A DNA stretch of 64,000 nucleotides from Rubritalea tangerina (GTDB lineage Bacteria > Verrucomicrobiota > Verrucomicrobiia > Verrucomicrobiales > Akkermansiaceae), in assembly GCF_042683245.1 (NCBI RefSeq), contig NZ_JBHUJB010000089.1:85496-149495 (forward strand), in the 5' to 3' direction. Below the pieces are notes generated by a model, which made no database searches, was not told the origin of the DNA, and saw only the letters and a list, made by a program, of their open reading frames with translations. Shown in pieces: positions 18,260-26,791 of the stretch. How positions within the stretch are numbered: the stretch's first letter is position 1; every line of letters starts with the position of its first letter. A program made the position numbers and the translations under genes.

Positions 18260-18988
18260 ATGAGTGCAGCAGAACAGAAACTAACAGATGCAGAAATTAT
18301 CGCGACTGAGCTCGGAGCTAAGAAGGCTGGCGAGCGCATCAAGTGGCTTTATGAAACCTATGGAGACCGCGTCATGGCGTCTACCAGCTTTGGTTTGCAG
18401 GCGGCTGTGATGTTGCATTTGATCAGTGAAAACGCACCGAAGATGCCAGTTGCGTTTGTTGACACTGGCTACCTTTTCCCTGAGACCTACAAGTACATCG
18501 AGACTCTCATGGAGCGTTTCGATATCGATCTCCGTGTCTACAATCCAAAGATGACTGCAGCGCGCCAAGAAGCGCTCTACGGAAAGCTTTGGGAGCAAGG
18601 TGAAGAGGGGAACCAGAAGTACGGCATCATCAACAAGGTGGAGCCAATGGATCGTGCGATCAAAGACATCGGTGCTGATATCTGGCTTTCTGGTCTTCGC
18701 CGTGCGCAATCCAGTACACGTCAGGATCGTCCCTTTGCAGAACAGCAGAACAAGACAATCAAGGCGTACCCGATTCTCGACTGGGCCGATGCACAAGTGA
18801 ATGTGTACTATCACATGCATGAGTTGCCGAAGCACCCTCTCGAAGCAGAAGGATACGTAACTATGGGTGACTGGCATTCCACCGTGCCAGCAACTGAAGG
18901 GATGAGTGCTGAGGAAACTCGCTATGGCGGCCAAAAGTATGAATGTGGATTGCATTTAGATAATGGCAGCAGTGATTATCAGATCTAG
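18260..18988 (+). CDS. cysH: phosphoadenylyl-sulfate reductase (thioredoxin-dependent)
   Basis: Reduces PAPS to sulfite and adenosine 3,5-bisphosphate in assimilatory sulfate reduction. The 242-aa protein carries the ATP-pyrophosphatase-like fold motifs (STSFGLQAAVM near residues 41-51, SGLRRAQSSTR) and the C-terminal ECGLH motif with catalytic C229. C229 is the only cysteine in the protein, so the CC/CxxC [4Fe-4S] site of APS reductases is absent. This fits a true PAPS reductase, and an APS kinase is then needed elsewhere in the genome. Third gene of the cys cluster, separated from cysI by two hairpins and followed by a strong terminator. Confidence 0.95.
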   Translation: MSAAEQKLTDAEIIATELGAKKAGERIKWLYETYGDRVMASTSFGLQAAVMLHLISENAPKMPVAFVDTGYLFPETYKYIETLMERFDIDLRVYNPKMTAARQEALYGKLWEQGEEGNQKYGIINKVEPMDRAIKDIGADIWLSGLRRAQSSTRQDRPFAEQQNKTIKAYPILDWADAQVNVYYHMHELPKHPLEAEGYVTMGDWHSTVPATEGMSAEETRYGGQKYECGLHLDNGSSDYQI

Positions 18989-19022
18989 AGTAATATATTT
19001 CTGATAGATTATAAGCTCTGAG

Positions 19023-19053
19023 CGCCATTTCATGAGGGAAGTGGCGTTTTTTT
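19023..19053 (+). terminator. intrinsic terminator after cysH
   Basis: A 9-bp stem with one wobble (19023-19031 with 19038-19046) is followed by seven T. It ends the cysJIH transcript before cysK. Confidence 0.88.
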
Positions 19054-19152
19054 ATGTAACTGGCGGATGGCACAATTTTTCTAATTTCCCACTGGTCAAA
19101 CGGCAGTTTGGATGGGAGAGTCAACGCGTTCAATTTTAAACACACTAACACT

Positions 19153-20121
19153 ATGGGTATTTTAGCACAAAACATGGTAGAGACAGTGGGGAATACCCCA
19201 TTGATTAAGCTGAATAAAATCACTGAAGGTCTCGATGCTGAGATCTACGTGAAGGGTGAATTTTTCAACCCGCTTTTCAGCGTGAAGGACCGTATCGGTA
19301 AGTCGATGATTGAGGCGGCTGAAAAGGATGGTTCACTCAAGCCGGGCGGCACGATCATCGAGCCAACTTCTGGTAACACAGGTATTGCTCTCGCATTTGT
19401 TGCGCGTGCAAAGGGATACAAGTGTATCCTAACAATGCCTGAAACAATGTCACTTGAGCGTCGTGTTTTGCTACGTCTTTTGGGTGCGGAGATTGTATTG
19501 ACACCTGGGCCTAAGGGGATGGGTGGAGCGATTGCCAAGGCTAAGCAGCTTTTAGAAGAAGACCCATCAGCATTTGGTCCGTCTCAGTTTGATAACCCAG
19601 CAAACCCGCAGGTTCACCGTGAGACAACAGCTGAGGAAATCTGGGAAGCACTTGAGGGTGACGTTGATTTCCTTGTAGCGGGTGTTGGTACTGGTGGCAC
19701 TATCACAGGTGTTTCAGAAGTGATCAAGAGCCGTAAGGATGGCTTCACTACGATTGCTGTAGAGCCTGAGAATTCACCGGTGATTGGTGGTGGTCAGCCT
19801 GGTCCACATAAGATTCAAGGGATTGGAGCAGGATTCATTCCTGGGAACCTCAACACCGACATTGTTGATGGTACTATCACAGTGACTAACGAAGACGCAT
19901 TTGCGACAGCGCAGAAGCTTGCACAGGAAGAAGGGCTTCCAGCAGGTATTTCTACTGGAGCGAATGTTTGGGCGGCACTTCAGGTGGCAAAGCGCCCTGA
20001 GGCAAAGGGCAAGAAGATCGTGACCATCGGTTGTTCTAGCACTGAGCGTTACCTTTCTACTCCGCTTGCAGAAGCAGTTCGTGAAGAAGTTGCGAACCTT
20101 CCTGTAAGTGAGATCGAATAA
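19153..20121 (+). CDS. cysK: cysteine synthase A (O-acetylserine sulfhydrylase)
   Basis: PLP enzyme that makes cysteine from O-acetylserine and sulfide. From the ATG at 19153 it is 322 aa, matching CysK; the frame extends 15 codons upstream without family similarity. The PLP lysine lies in FSVKDRIG (K45), the substrate loop is TSGNTG (residues 72-77), and the phosphate-binding loop GTGGT is near residue 180. It lies directly downstream of cysJIH but behind a terminator, so it probably has its own promoter. Its substrate O-acetylserine would come from cysE at 37.7 kb. Confidence 0.97.
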   Translation: MGILAQNMVETVGNTPLIKLNKITEGLDAEIYVKGEFFNPLFSVKDRIGKSMIEAAEKDGSLKPGGTIIEPTSGNTGIALAFVARAKGYKCILTMPETMSLERRVLLRLLGAEIVLTPGPKGMGGAIAKAKQLLEEDPSAFGPSQFDNPANPQVHRETTAEEIWEALEGDVDFLVAGVGTGGTITGVSEVIKSRKDGFTTIAVEPENSPVIGGGQPGPHKIQGIGAGFIPGNLNTDIVDGTITVTNEDAFATAQKLAQEEGLPAGISTGANVWAALQVAKRPEAKGKKIVTIGCSSTERYLSTPLAEAVREEVANLPVSEIE

Positions 20122-20185
20122 GGTATTGAGTCGGGATCATGAGGTAGTGGTTGCTGCGTGAATTTTCTCGACGAATAGCATTTAT

Positions 20186-20225
20186 TGCCCCTAGCTGGAT
20201 ATCATTCGGTTAGGGGCATTTTTTT
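20186..20225 (+). terminator. intrinsic terminator after cysK
   Basis: TGCCCCTA (20186-20193) pairs with TAGGGGCA (20211-20218), followed by seven T. It separates cysK from trpD. Confidence 0.85.
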
Positions 20226-20233
20226 CATTTATT

Positions 20234-21277
20234 ATGGACACACATATTCAGACGGTAGAATCGGGGCAGGAATTGTCGATGGATCAGATTGCGCAGGCGG
20301 CTGATTATTTGCTAGACGAGCAGGCTGATGTAGCGAAGAAGATTTCCTTTCTCAAAGGGCTTGCGAGCAAAGGGGAGACTCCTGCTGAAATTGCGGGATT
20401 CGTGGAATGTTTTTTGGAGCGTGCGGTCGACCCAGGTACTGCTGAAATGCGTTTTAGTGGGCCGACAATCGATGTCTGTGGTACGGGTGGAGATAAGCTA
20501 AACTTGTTCAATGTATCTACTACGAGCATGTTTGTGATTGCTGCTGGTGGTGCGACAGTGGTGAAGCATGGCAACCGTGGTATCACCTCTAAAAGTGGCG
20601 GCGCCGATGTTCTAGAAGCTCTGGGAGTGCGTTTAGATATTAGTCCTGAGACTTTTCGTAAGTGTTTGGATGTGGCTGGTGTTGGTTTTCTGTTTGCCCA
20701 GATGTACCATCCTGCATTTAAGGCGGTGGCTCCTGTGCGCGCTGAACTAGCGAAAGAAGGGATCCGCACGATTTTTAATTTGATTGGGCCATTACTTAAC
20801 CCCGTGCGCCCTGAGTGCCAACTTATTGGAGTTTGTGACCATGCGCTGGGTCCAGTGTTCAGCGAGATTCTTAATAAGCTTGGGAGAAAGTCTTCTTGGA
20901 TTGTGAGTGGTCAGACGGCTGACGGTCGACCAGTGGATGAAATGAGTTTGATGGGCGAGACTGCCATTTATCAATCAGTTGAAGGCGGGTCTATGCATGA
21001 GCTGCAGGTGAGTCCCGATCAGTTGGGGTTGGATGTGTGTGATGAAGAGGCTCTGCGTGGTGGTGATGCTGAGGAAAATGCCAAGATTCTGGTGGCGATT
21101 CTTTCAGGGGAGGAATTAGGGCCTAAGCGTGACATGGTCTTGTTGAATGCTGGTGCGGGATTAGCCTGTGCAGGCATTGCCGAAGACATTGCTGCAGGTG
21201 TGTCTCAGGCGCGTGAACTTATTGATTCTGGCCGGGCTTTAGAGAGGCTCCAGTTATTGCAATCTGTGGCTAAATAG
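20234..21277 (+). CDS. trpD: anthranilate phosphoribosyltransferase
   Basis: Second step of tryptophan synthesis: joins anthranilate and PRPP to give phosphoribosylanthranilate. The 347-aa protein has the N-terminal helical domain and the signature loops CGTGGD (82-87), NVSTTS (93-98), KHGNR (111-115) and GGADVLEALG (from 122). The last loop reads SGGAD where SGSAD is commoner. It stands alone, with no other trp gene within the window, between two terminators only 9 nt beyond the upstream one, so its promoter must overlap the cysK terminator or it depends on read-through. Confidence 0.95.
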   Translation: MDTHIQTVESGQELSMDQIAQAADYLLDEQADVAKKISFLKGLASKGETPAEIAGFVECFLERAVDPGTAEMRFSGPTIDVCGTGGDKLNLFNVSTTSMFVIAAGGATVVKHGNRGITSKSGGADVLEALGVRLDISPETFRKCLDVAGVGFLFAQMYHPAFKAVAPVRAELAKEGIRTIFNLIGPLLNPVRPECQLIGVCDHALGPVFSEILNKLGRKSSWIVSGQTADGRPVDEMSLMGETAIYQSVEGGSMHELQVSPDQLGLDVCDEEALRGGDAEENAKILVAILSGEELGPKRDMVLLNAGAGLACAGIAEDIAAGVSQARELIDSGRALERLQLLQSVAK

Positions 21278-21328
21278 TGGGGCTTAAGGCTGGACCCTAG
21301 GTTTCTAACTGGCCTCGATAGTATTCAT

Positions 21329-21365
21329 AAAAAAAAGCGCGGAGGGCCATCCTCTGCGCTTTTTT
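21329..21365. terminator. bidirectional terminator between trpD and oppC
   Basis: A 13-bp stem with one wobble (21333-21345 with 21351-21363, loop GCCAT) is flanked by A-rich sequence on the left and T-rich on the right, so it can stop transcripts from both converging genes. Confidence 0.9.
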
Positions 21366-21385
21366 AGTTTGTTAGCTTCCTCAGC

Positions 21386-22336
21386 TTAGTCCTTTGAAGC
21401 TTTGGGGTCGAGTGCATCACGCAAGCCGTCGCCAAGGAAGTTGAAGGCGAATAGAGTTATCGAGAAGACTAGTGCCGGGAATAAGAGGACTGTAAAGTTT
21501 GTTTCTAGATAGTTTGCGCCCTCTTGAATAAGCTTTCCCCAAGAGCTGTTAGGAGGTTCGATTCCGAGCCCCAAAAAGGAGAGTGCTGCTTCATATAGTA
21601 TGAAGCTGGGTATAGTGAGAGTTGTGAAAATGATTATAGGACCAAGAGTATTAGGAATAATGTGTTGGAAGAGTATTCGAATATGGCCAAGCCCGAGGGA
21701 GCGTGCGGCTTCAACGTATTCTAAACGCGTGAGAGAGGCCGTTTGAGTACGGACAATTCTGCTCATTGTGAGCCAGCCAGATGCTCCAATAGCAATAAAA
21801 AGGGGAATGATGTTCTGGTAGCGAAGAACAAAATCTCGGTCCCAACCTTGTTCGTTTATGAGAAATTTACCCATCGTCTCGATGTGTCCGCTAATTACTT
21901 CGCGAAATAGAATCACGATAATTAGGAACGGAAGGGCCAATAGGCCGTCAACAATTCGCATCATTGTGTTATCCATTTTACCTCCAACGTATCCTGAGAT
22001 GGCACCATAGGCGATACCTATTGTTACGGATATAGCGGTTGCCGCGAATGCTACAAGGAGTGAAATCTGACCGCCGTAGAGTATTCTTGCTAGAAGGTCT
22101 CTTCCAATTTGGTCGGTGCCAAGGGGATATTCGGCGCTAGGAGGAAGTAGCTTGTTAGAGAGCTCTCCATGGTTTGGATCTACGCCATAGATGAATGGAC
22201 CAATGAAGCATGCTAGGACAATCAGGATAACGATCCACATGCTTACTATGGCTAGTTTGTTTTTAGAAAGGCGAATCCAAGCGTCGTGCCAAAGTGAGCT
22301 GCCTTCAATAATTGTTGGAGATGGTTCTTTAGCCAT
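21386..22336 (-). CDS. oppC: peptide ABC transporter permease, OppC/DppC type
   Basis: Inner-membrane permease of an oligopeptide importer, 316 aa. It has an N-terminal membrane segment (about residues 30-52), the OppC N-terminal extension with PLGTDQIGRDLLAR, and a membrane domain of about five further segments. The ATPase-contact EAA loop is visible as EAARSLG with the downstream HIIPN. It is last in a minus-strand oppA-oppB-oppC cluster, 8 nt after oppB. No ATPase genes belong to this cluster. The whole cluster is visibly AT-richer than its surroundings, suggesting different ancestry or acquisition. Confidence 0.92.
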   Translation of the reverse strand: MAKEPSPTIIEGSSLWHDAWIRLSKNKLAIVSMWIVILIVLACFIGPFIYGVDPNHGELSNKLLPPSAEYPLGTDQIGRDLLARILYGGQISLLVAFAATAISVTIGIAYGAISGYVGGKMDNTMMRIVDGLLALPFLIIVILFREVISGHIETMGKFLINEQGWDRDFVLRYQNIIPLFIAIGASGWLTMSRIVRTQTASLTRLEYVEAARSLGLGHIRILFQHIIPNTLGPIIIFTTLTIPSFILYEAALSFLGLGIEPPNSSWGKLIQEGANYLETNFTVLLFPALVFSITLFAFNFLGDGLRDALDPKASKD

Positions 22337-22344
22337 AGTGAAAA

Positions 22345-23268
22345 TTAGTTAGCTTCGCGGAGACGTGGGTTAAGTAAAACGAGTGCAATATCGACTAAGA
22401 GGTTTGCTCCAGCCATTAAAAAGCCATAAAAAATCACCAAACCCTGTAGTAATGCATAATCTTTGCTGGTGACAGCGTTGACGAAATGTTGGCCCATTCC
22501 AGGAATTTGAAAGATAGTTTCAACGATAAATGAGCCTGTGATAATGGCAGCGAAGGCTGGTCCTAGGAATGTCACAGCCGGCATCATAGCGCCTCTTAGA
22601 GTATGTTTTATGATAATGGGTATCATGGGTACCCCTTTAGCTCTGGCTGTGCGAATGTAATCTTGAGATAGTATTTCGAGCATTCCTCCACGTGTGAGAC
22701 GAGCTAAGTATGCTGCTGAACCTATGCCAAGTGTGATTGAGGGAAGTATGATGTCGGCGAACGTGTCCCAACCAGCCACATTGATCCAATCAGTTTTCGC
22801 TGCTATCCATAATTGAAGGAGTGGTCCAAGAACAAAGGTCGGAACACAAATGCCAATCATGGCGATAGCCATAGATGTATAATCAATCCATGAGTTCTTT
22901 CTTAGAGCAGCTAGTACCCCCATCGGAATACCAACAAGTATAGCGACTGCAATTCCTCCTATACCAACAAGGATGGAAGCTGGAAGAGATTGGGCAATAA
23001 TTTCATTAACACTTCTTCCAGGCTTTGATGTAGAAAGGCCGAGATCGCCCTGGATTACGTTTTTTACATAACGACCATATTGAACGATGAGAGGTTGGTC
23101 TAAACCATAGTATGCTTCTATCTTCTCTTTCACATGGTCGGGCATACTTTTATCATCGGTTGATAGAGGATCACCGGGGATGGCACGAATAGCGAAAAAT
23201 GTTAATGTGAATAGAAAGAATACTACAGCAAAAGCTTGTAGTGCCCTACTGAGAATGAGGCGGAACAT
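22345..23268 (-). CDS. oppB: peptide ABC transporter permease, OppB/DppB type
   Basis: Partner permease of the preceding entry, 307 aa, with six predicted membrane segments. The N-terminal FRLILSRALQAFAVV and the RAIPGDPL motif are typical of DppB/OppB, and the EAA loop is seen as DYIRTARAKG. It lies between oppA (51 nt away) and oppC (8 nt). Substrate class (oligo- or dipeptide) cannot be decided from the permease. Confidence 0.92.
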   Translation of the reverse strand: MFRLILSRALQAFAVVFFLFTLTFFAIRAIPGDPLSTDDKSMPDHVKEKIEAYYGLDQPLIVQYGRYVKNVIQGDLGLSTSKPGRSVNEIIAQSLPASILVGIGGIAVAILVGIPMGVLAALRKNSWIDYTSMAIAMIGICVPTFVLGPLLQLWIAAKTDWINVAGWDTFADIILPSITLGIGSAAYLARLTRGGMLEILSQDYIRTARAKGVPMIPIIIKHTLRGAMMPAVTFLGPAFAAIITGSFIVETIFQIPGMGQHFVNAVTSKDYALLQGLVIFYGFLMAGANLLVDIALVLLNPRLREAN

Positions 23269-23319
23269 AGTAAAAGTGAAGGGTGAAAATTTGAGCCGAT
23301 GAAAGCAGGGGGATAAGAG

Positions 23320-25263
23320 TTATTTGCTATCGGACTGCTTCAGTTCAATAAACTTGAAAGGGTGATTATCTAATAGTAGTGGCTGCCATCCTTGAACAGC
23401 AGGGTGTATGAGGTAGTTAGTTGTGTACCAATAGATGGGGAGTACGGGGCGTTCAGCTAAAATTGTAGCTTCAGCTTCTTTCAAAATCTCGAGCCGTTGA
23501 TTTGGATCAGCCGTTCTTTCAGCTTGTTTTAATTTATCTTCATAGATTTGGCTGCTCCATCCAGTGTTATTGTTACCATTACCTTTTGTCCACATATCCA
23601 AGAAGGTTGTTGGGTCGAGGAAGTCGCCTATCCACCCCCCAATAGCGATATCATAATCGAGGTCTTCTTGAGTGGTTAAAAAGGTTCCCCATTCTCTTTG
23701 CTCAATTCTGACATTGATGCCGAGGTTTTGTTTCCACATCGCCTGTAGGGCTTCAGCTAGCCTCACAGATGTCTCTCTTGGGGTGGTAAGAATTTTGAGG
23801 TCATTGGTGAAGCCATCACCATTTGGGTAGCCAGCTTCCAATAGTAGTTCTTTGGCTTTGGTCAGATCAAATTGTACAGTCTTAGGCGTGGTATATTTTT
23901 CAGTTTGAGGAACGATGCCGTGTGCTGGAGTCTGTCCACCTTGTAGTAGATTATCTATGAGGAGCTGACTATCGATAGCTGCTGATAAGGCAAGACGCAC
24001 TTGCGGATTATTCAGAGGCTTGCGAGTTGTGTTGAGGCGTAAGAAGTAAACTCCAACATAGGGCTCTTGTCTTAAATTCTCTGGAGATACTTTTTTGGAA
24101 TAGCTTATCATTTCAGGAGCTAGACCATATGTTTTATGTAACTGCTGGTCAAAAAACATACGCGCTTCTGTATAGGTATTCTTAACTGGTAGGTAGCGAA
24201 TACCGTTGAGCTTTACGGTGTCTTTATCCCAATAGAAGTTATTTTTTGTAACCTCAATGGAATGGTTGAATCGCCAGCTGTGCAACTTGAATGGTCCGTT
24301 AGATACAATATTGCCGACTCTGGTCCACCCTGTGTTAGGCGTGTCAATAGATCCGTGTTTTAGAACGGCATGCTTGGGAACTGGAAACCAAGTGTAATGT
24401 TTGGTGATTTCAGGTAGAAACGGGACTGGTCCTCGTAAGCGAAGTTTCAATAGATGAGGAGATTCAGCTGATACCCCGACATTGGCCATCTCCCATAGGT
24501 CTGGTTCCCCCCTTTTATAATGGTCGATGAATTGAGAAAGAATTTTCTTTTGTGTGTCGGGGTTGATTGATGCTGGCCATTGAAAATTGATTGAGCCATT
24601 TTTTATGGACTCTAAGTGGTTGAGGTCGAGATTGTTGAGGCCTTTGAATCTGGCATACTGGGATTTTTGTGAGCTGCTAAGCTCTGCAAAATTGTTTTCT
24701 ATTTGTTCTTCAAATTCGGAGATGTCAATCGTGTCATCCCCTAGGAAATTACAGTCCTTAACTAGTTGCCAATTGATGTCAGTGTTGGGATTTGTCTTAA
24801 AGAAAATATGGCCTTTATGATTTTGGTTATATTCCTTGGCATTCTCTAAATAGTAGAGCATTTCGGCATATTTAGCACCAAGGTTTGGGCTGAGAATCCT
24901 ATGAAAAGAAAATACAAAATCATCTGCAGTGAGTGCTTTACCGTCTGACCATTTGGCATTTTCACGGATATGAAATGACCATTGAGTGAAGTCTTCATTG
25001 GCTTCCCAACTTTTAGCTACGCCGGGAAGGGCTTCAGCGTTCTTTGAGGGATGATCTACACACAGCCCTTCAAAGAGTGCTCTGATGATGTTCCCTTCAA
25101 GGACTCCACTTACTAGTTGTGGATCTAGTCCTTTAGGTTCATCACTGTTTCCTAGAAGTAGGATTCCATTTTTATTAGCTCTTTCCACAGGGGTCTCATC
25201 CTGGCAGCTAGTGAGGGTCAGGAATGCGATAAGGGATGTGATGGTGAAGGTGAGGCTTCGCAT
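23320..25263 (-). CDS. oppA: oligopeptide-binding lipoprotein, OppA family
   Basis: Substrate-binding component of the importer, a predicted lipoprotein of 647 aa from the ATG at 25263: the signal sequence ends in lipobox LTSC, whereas the frame from 25326 adds 21 residues of non-signal sequence. The SBP_bac_5 fold is clear, with the N-terminal region around PKGLDPQLV, EGLCVDHPS and ADDFVFSFHRIL, and a C-terminal peptide-binding region. It is about 100 residues longer than usual OppA because of an insertion of charged, Asn-rich sequence (roughly residues 140-250) after the segment AKYAEMLYYLENAKEY. First gene of oppABC; a terminator-like hairpin lies upstream. Confidence 0.9.
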   Translation of the reverse strand: MRSLTFTITSLIAFLTLTSCQDETPVERANKNGILLLGNSDEPKGLDPQLVSGVLEGNIIRALFEGLCVDHPSKNAEALPGVAKSWEANEDFTQWSFHIRENAKWSDGKALTADDFVFSFHRILSPNLGAKYAEMLYYLENAKEYNQNHKGHIFFKTNPNTDINWQLVKDCNFLGDDTIDISEFEEQIENNFAELSSSQKSQYARFKGLNNLDLNHLESIKNGSINFQWPASINPDTQKKILSQFIDHYKRGEPDLWEMANVGVSAESPHLLKLRLRGPVPFLPEITKHYTWFPVPKHAVLKHGSIDTPNTGWTRVGNIVSNGPFKLHSWRFNHSIEVTKNNFYWDKDTVKLNGIRYLPVKNTYTEARMFFDQQLHKTYGLAPEMISYSKKVSPENLRQEPYVGVYFLRLNTTRKPLNNPQVRLALSAAIDSQLLIDNLLQGGQTPAHGIVPQTEKYTTPKTVQFDLTKAKELLLEAGYPNGDGFTNDLKILTTPRETSVRLAEALQAMWKQNLGINVRIEQREWGTFLTTQEDLDYDIAIGGWIGDFLDPTTFLDMWTKGNGNNNTGWSSQIYEDKLKQAERTADPNQRLEILKEAEATILAERPVLPIYWYTTNYLIHPAVQGWQPLLLDNHPFKFIELKQSDSK

Positions 25264-25368
25264 GGCAGAGGGACGTTGTCGGAAAAAGTACGTGGATGCA
25301 GTCATTTTTTTCATAAAAATCAGCACAAATTAAATAAAGCCCTTCTTGCTATCGCTAATTCTGTGTCA

Positions 25369-25401
25369 TAAAAAACGCCGAGTTCAGCGCAGGAGGGCGT
25401 T
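25369..25401 (-). terminator. terminator-like hairpin in the divergent opp/yej gap
   Basis: AACGCC (25374-25379) pairs with GGCGTT (25396-25401); on the minus strand the stem is followed by T's. It precedes oppA, so it could insulate or attenuate minus-strand transcription toward oppABC. The stem is only 6 bp. Confidence 0.4.
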
Positions 25402-25420
25402 GGAGAGAAAAACCTAGTCC

Positions 25421-26776
25421 ATGAAAGCCTACTTTATTCGCCGCCTATTACTGATGATTCCGACGTTGTTGGGCATCACGATGATTGTGTTTACAGTGAC
25501 GCGGTTTGTCCCCGGGGGGCCGATGGATCGGGCATTACAGGAGGTTTCTGCGGGTGGTGATGGCAATAGTAGTTCGAATGATAACAAGGGAGGTGGCTCG
25601 CTTAACGAGGAGCAGATTGAGGCCTTGGAGGAGCAGTACAACTGGGACAAGCCCTTGCCTATTGCGTATTTGCAATGGTTAGGCGTGGTGCCGAGGGAGA
25701 GTTTAAAGGTCAAGCGCGAGTATATTTCTGGTGCGGGTGAAGAGAGGATTTCAGGCGATGACTTTGATCCTAACGTGTCCGCACGAATGGTTTTGTTGGG
25801 ATCAGGACGTGAGGTACAAGTGGATCGAGAGGGGGCTACGGTGACGAAAGCGTACTTTATCGATAATGGGGAGCCGATTTCCAATGAGGGTTGGTCAGCA
25901 CGGGTAGAGACACCGGAAGATCGGGTTGCCCGCAAAGCACGTCGTGAAGGAGTAGAGCCGAGCACGATTGATCCTAAGCAATACAACTTCCGAGCGCAGG
26001 TTTACAAGGAGCGTCTCTCTGGTGTTTTACAGGGGGATTTAGGGCGATCGGACCGTTACGGGGATACGGTATGGTCAATGATTTTAGAGCGGGTGCCTAT
26101 CGCGCTCTATTTCGGTGTGCTATCGACGATTATCATTTACGGGGTGTGTATTCCGCTTGGGGTGTTGAAAGCGATTGGTCACCGGAGTCTCTTTGACAAT
26201 GTGACCTCCATTTTAATTTTCATTGGGTATTCGATTCCTGGATTTGCATTGGGTGGTGTGATGTTGGTGTATTTGGGAGCGCGCTTGGAGTTGTTTCCGC
26301 TATCGGGTCTGACGAGTGCAGATTTTGACACCTATAGTTTTTGGGGGCAGGTCAAGGATTTGGCATGGCACACATTATTGCCATTGGTATGTTATGTGGT
26401 GAGTGGGTTTGCGTATTTGACGATGTTGATGAAGAACAACCTGATGGACAATTTGTCTGCTGACTATGTGCGCACGGCGATGGCGAAGGGGGTGAGTTTT
26501 CGCAAGGCGGTAGTAGGACACGCGTTTAGGAATTCATTTATCCCGATAGCCACCTCATTGGGGAGTCTGATCACATTATTTGTGGGTGGAAGTATGTTGG
26601 TGGAGAAGGTGTTTGATATCCAAGGTTTTGGGATGCTGCAGTTTCAGGCGATTACGGACAAAGATTACAATGTGGTGATGGGGACGCTTACGATCAGTGC
26701 GTTTCTGATGTTGTTGGGGAACATTATTTCAGATTTTATTGTGGCGACAGTGGATCCACGCATCAAATTCAACTAG
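25421..26776 (+). CDS. yejB: peptide ABC transporter permease, YejB-like
   Basis: Permease of 451 aa whose N-terminus (YFIRRLLLMIPTLLGI and VPGGPMDRAL) matches the YejB branch of the OppB family, known in E. coli for uptake of peptides and microcin C. The region between the first membrane segment and the permease domain is unusually long (about residues 35-205), acidic, with a Gly/Ser/Asn-rich spacer at about 45-60. The C-terminal five membrane segments and the EAA loop DYVRTAMAKG are normal. First gene of a five-gene plus-strand cluster (yejB-yejE-yejA and two ATPase genes). Confidence 0.9.
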   Translation: MKAYFIRRLLLMIPTLLGITMIVFTVTRFVPGGPMDRALQEVSAGGDGNSSSNDNKGGGSLNEEQIEALEEQYNWDKPLPIAYLQWLGVVPRESLKVKREYISGAGEERISGDDFDPNVSARMVLLGSGREVQVDREGATVTKAYFIDNGEPISNEGWSARVETPEDRVARKARREGVEPSTIDPKQYNFRAQVYKERLSGVLQGDLGRSDRYGDTVWSMILERVPIALYFGVLSTIIIYGVCIPLGVLKAIGHRSLFDNVTSILIFIGYSIPGFALGGVMLVYLGARLELFPLSGLTSADFDTYSFWGQVKDLAWHTLLPLVCYVVSGFAYLTMLMKNNLMDNLSADYVRTAMAKGVSFRKAVVGHAFRNSFIPIATSLGSLITLFVGGSMLVEKVFDIQGFGMLQFQAITDKDYNVVMGTLTISAFLMLLGNIISDFIVATVDPRIKFN

Positions 26777-26791
26777 AGGAGCAAGAAGGGT

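Noticed and set aside
18281..18955. 224-codon frame on the minus strand opposite cysH
   Set aside because: Lies wholly over an intact cysH with strong codon bias; such bias opens long antisense frames, and the translation has no domain or signal.
21386..25326. Genomic island with integration borders
   Set aside because: The region is AT-richer, but no integrase, tRNA or flanking direct repeats were seen.
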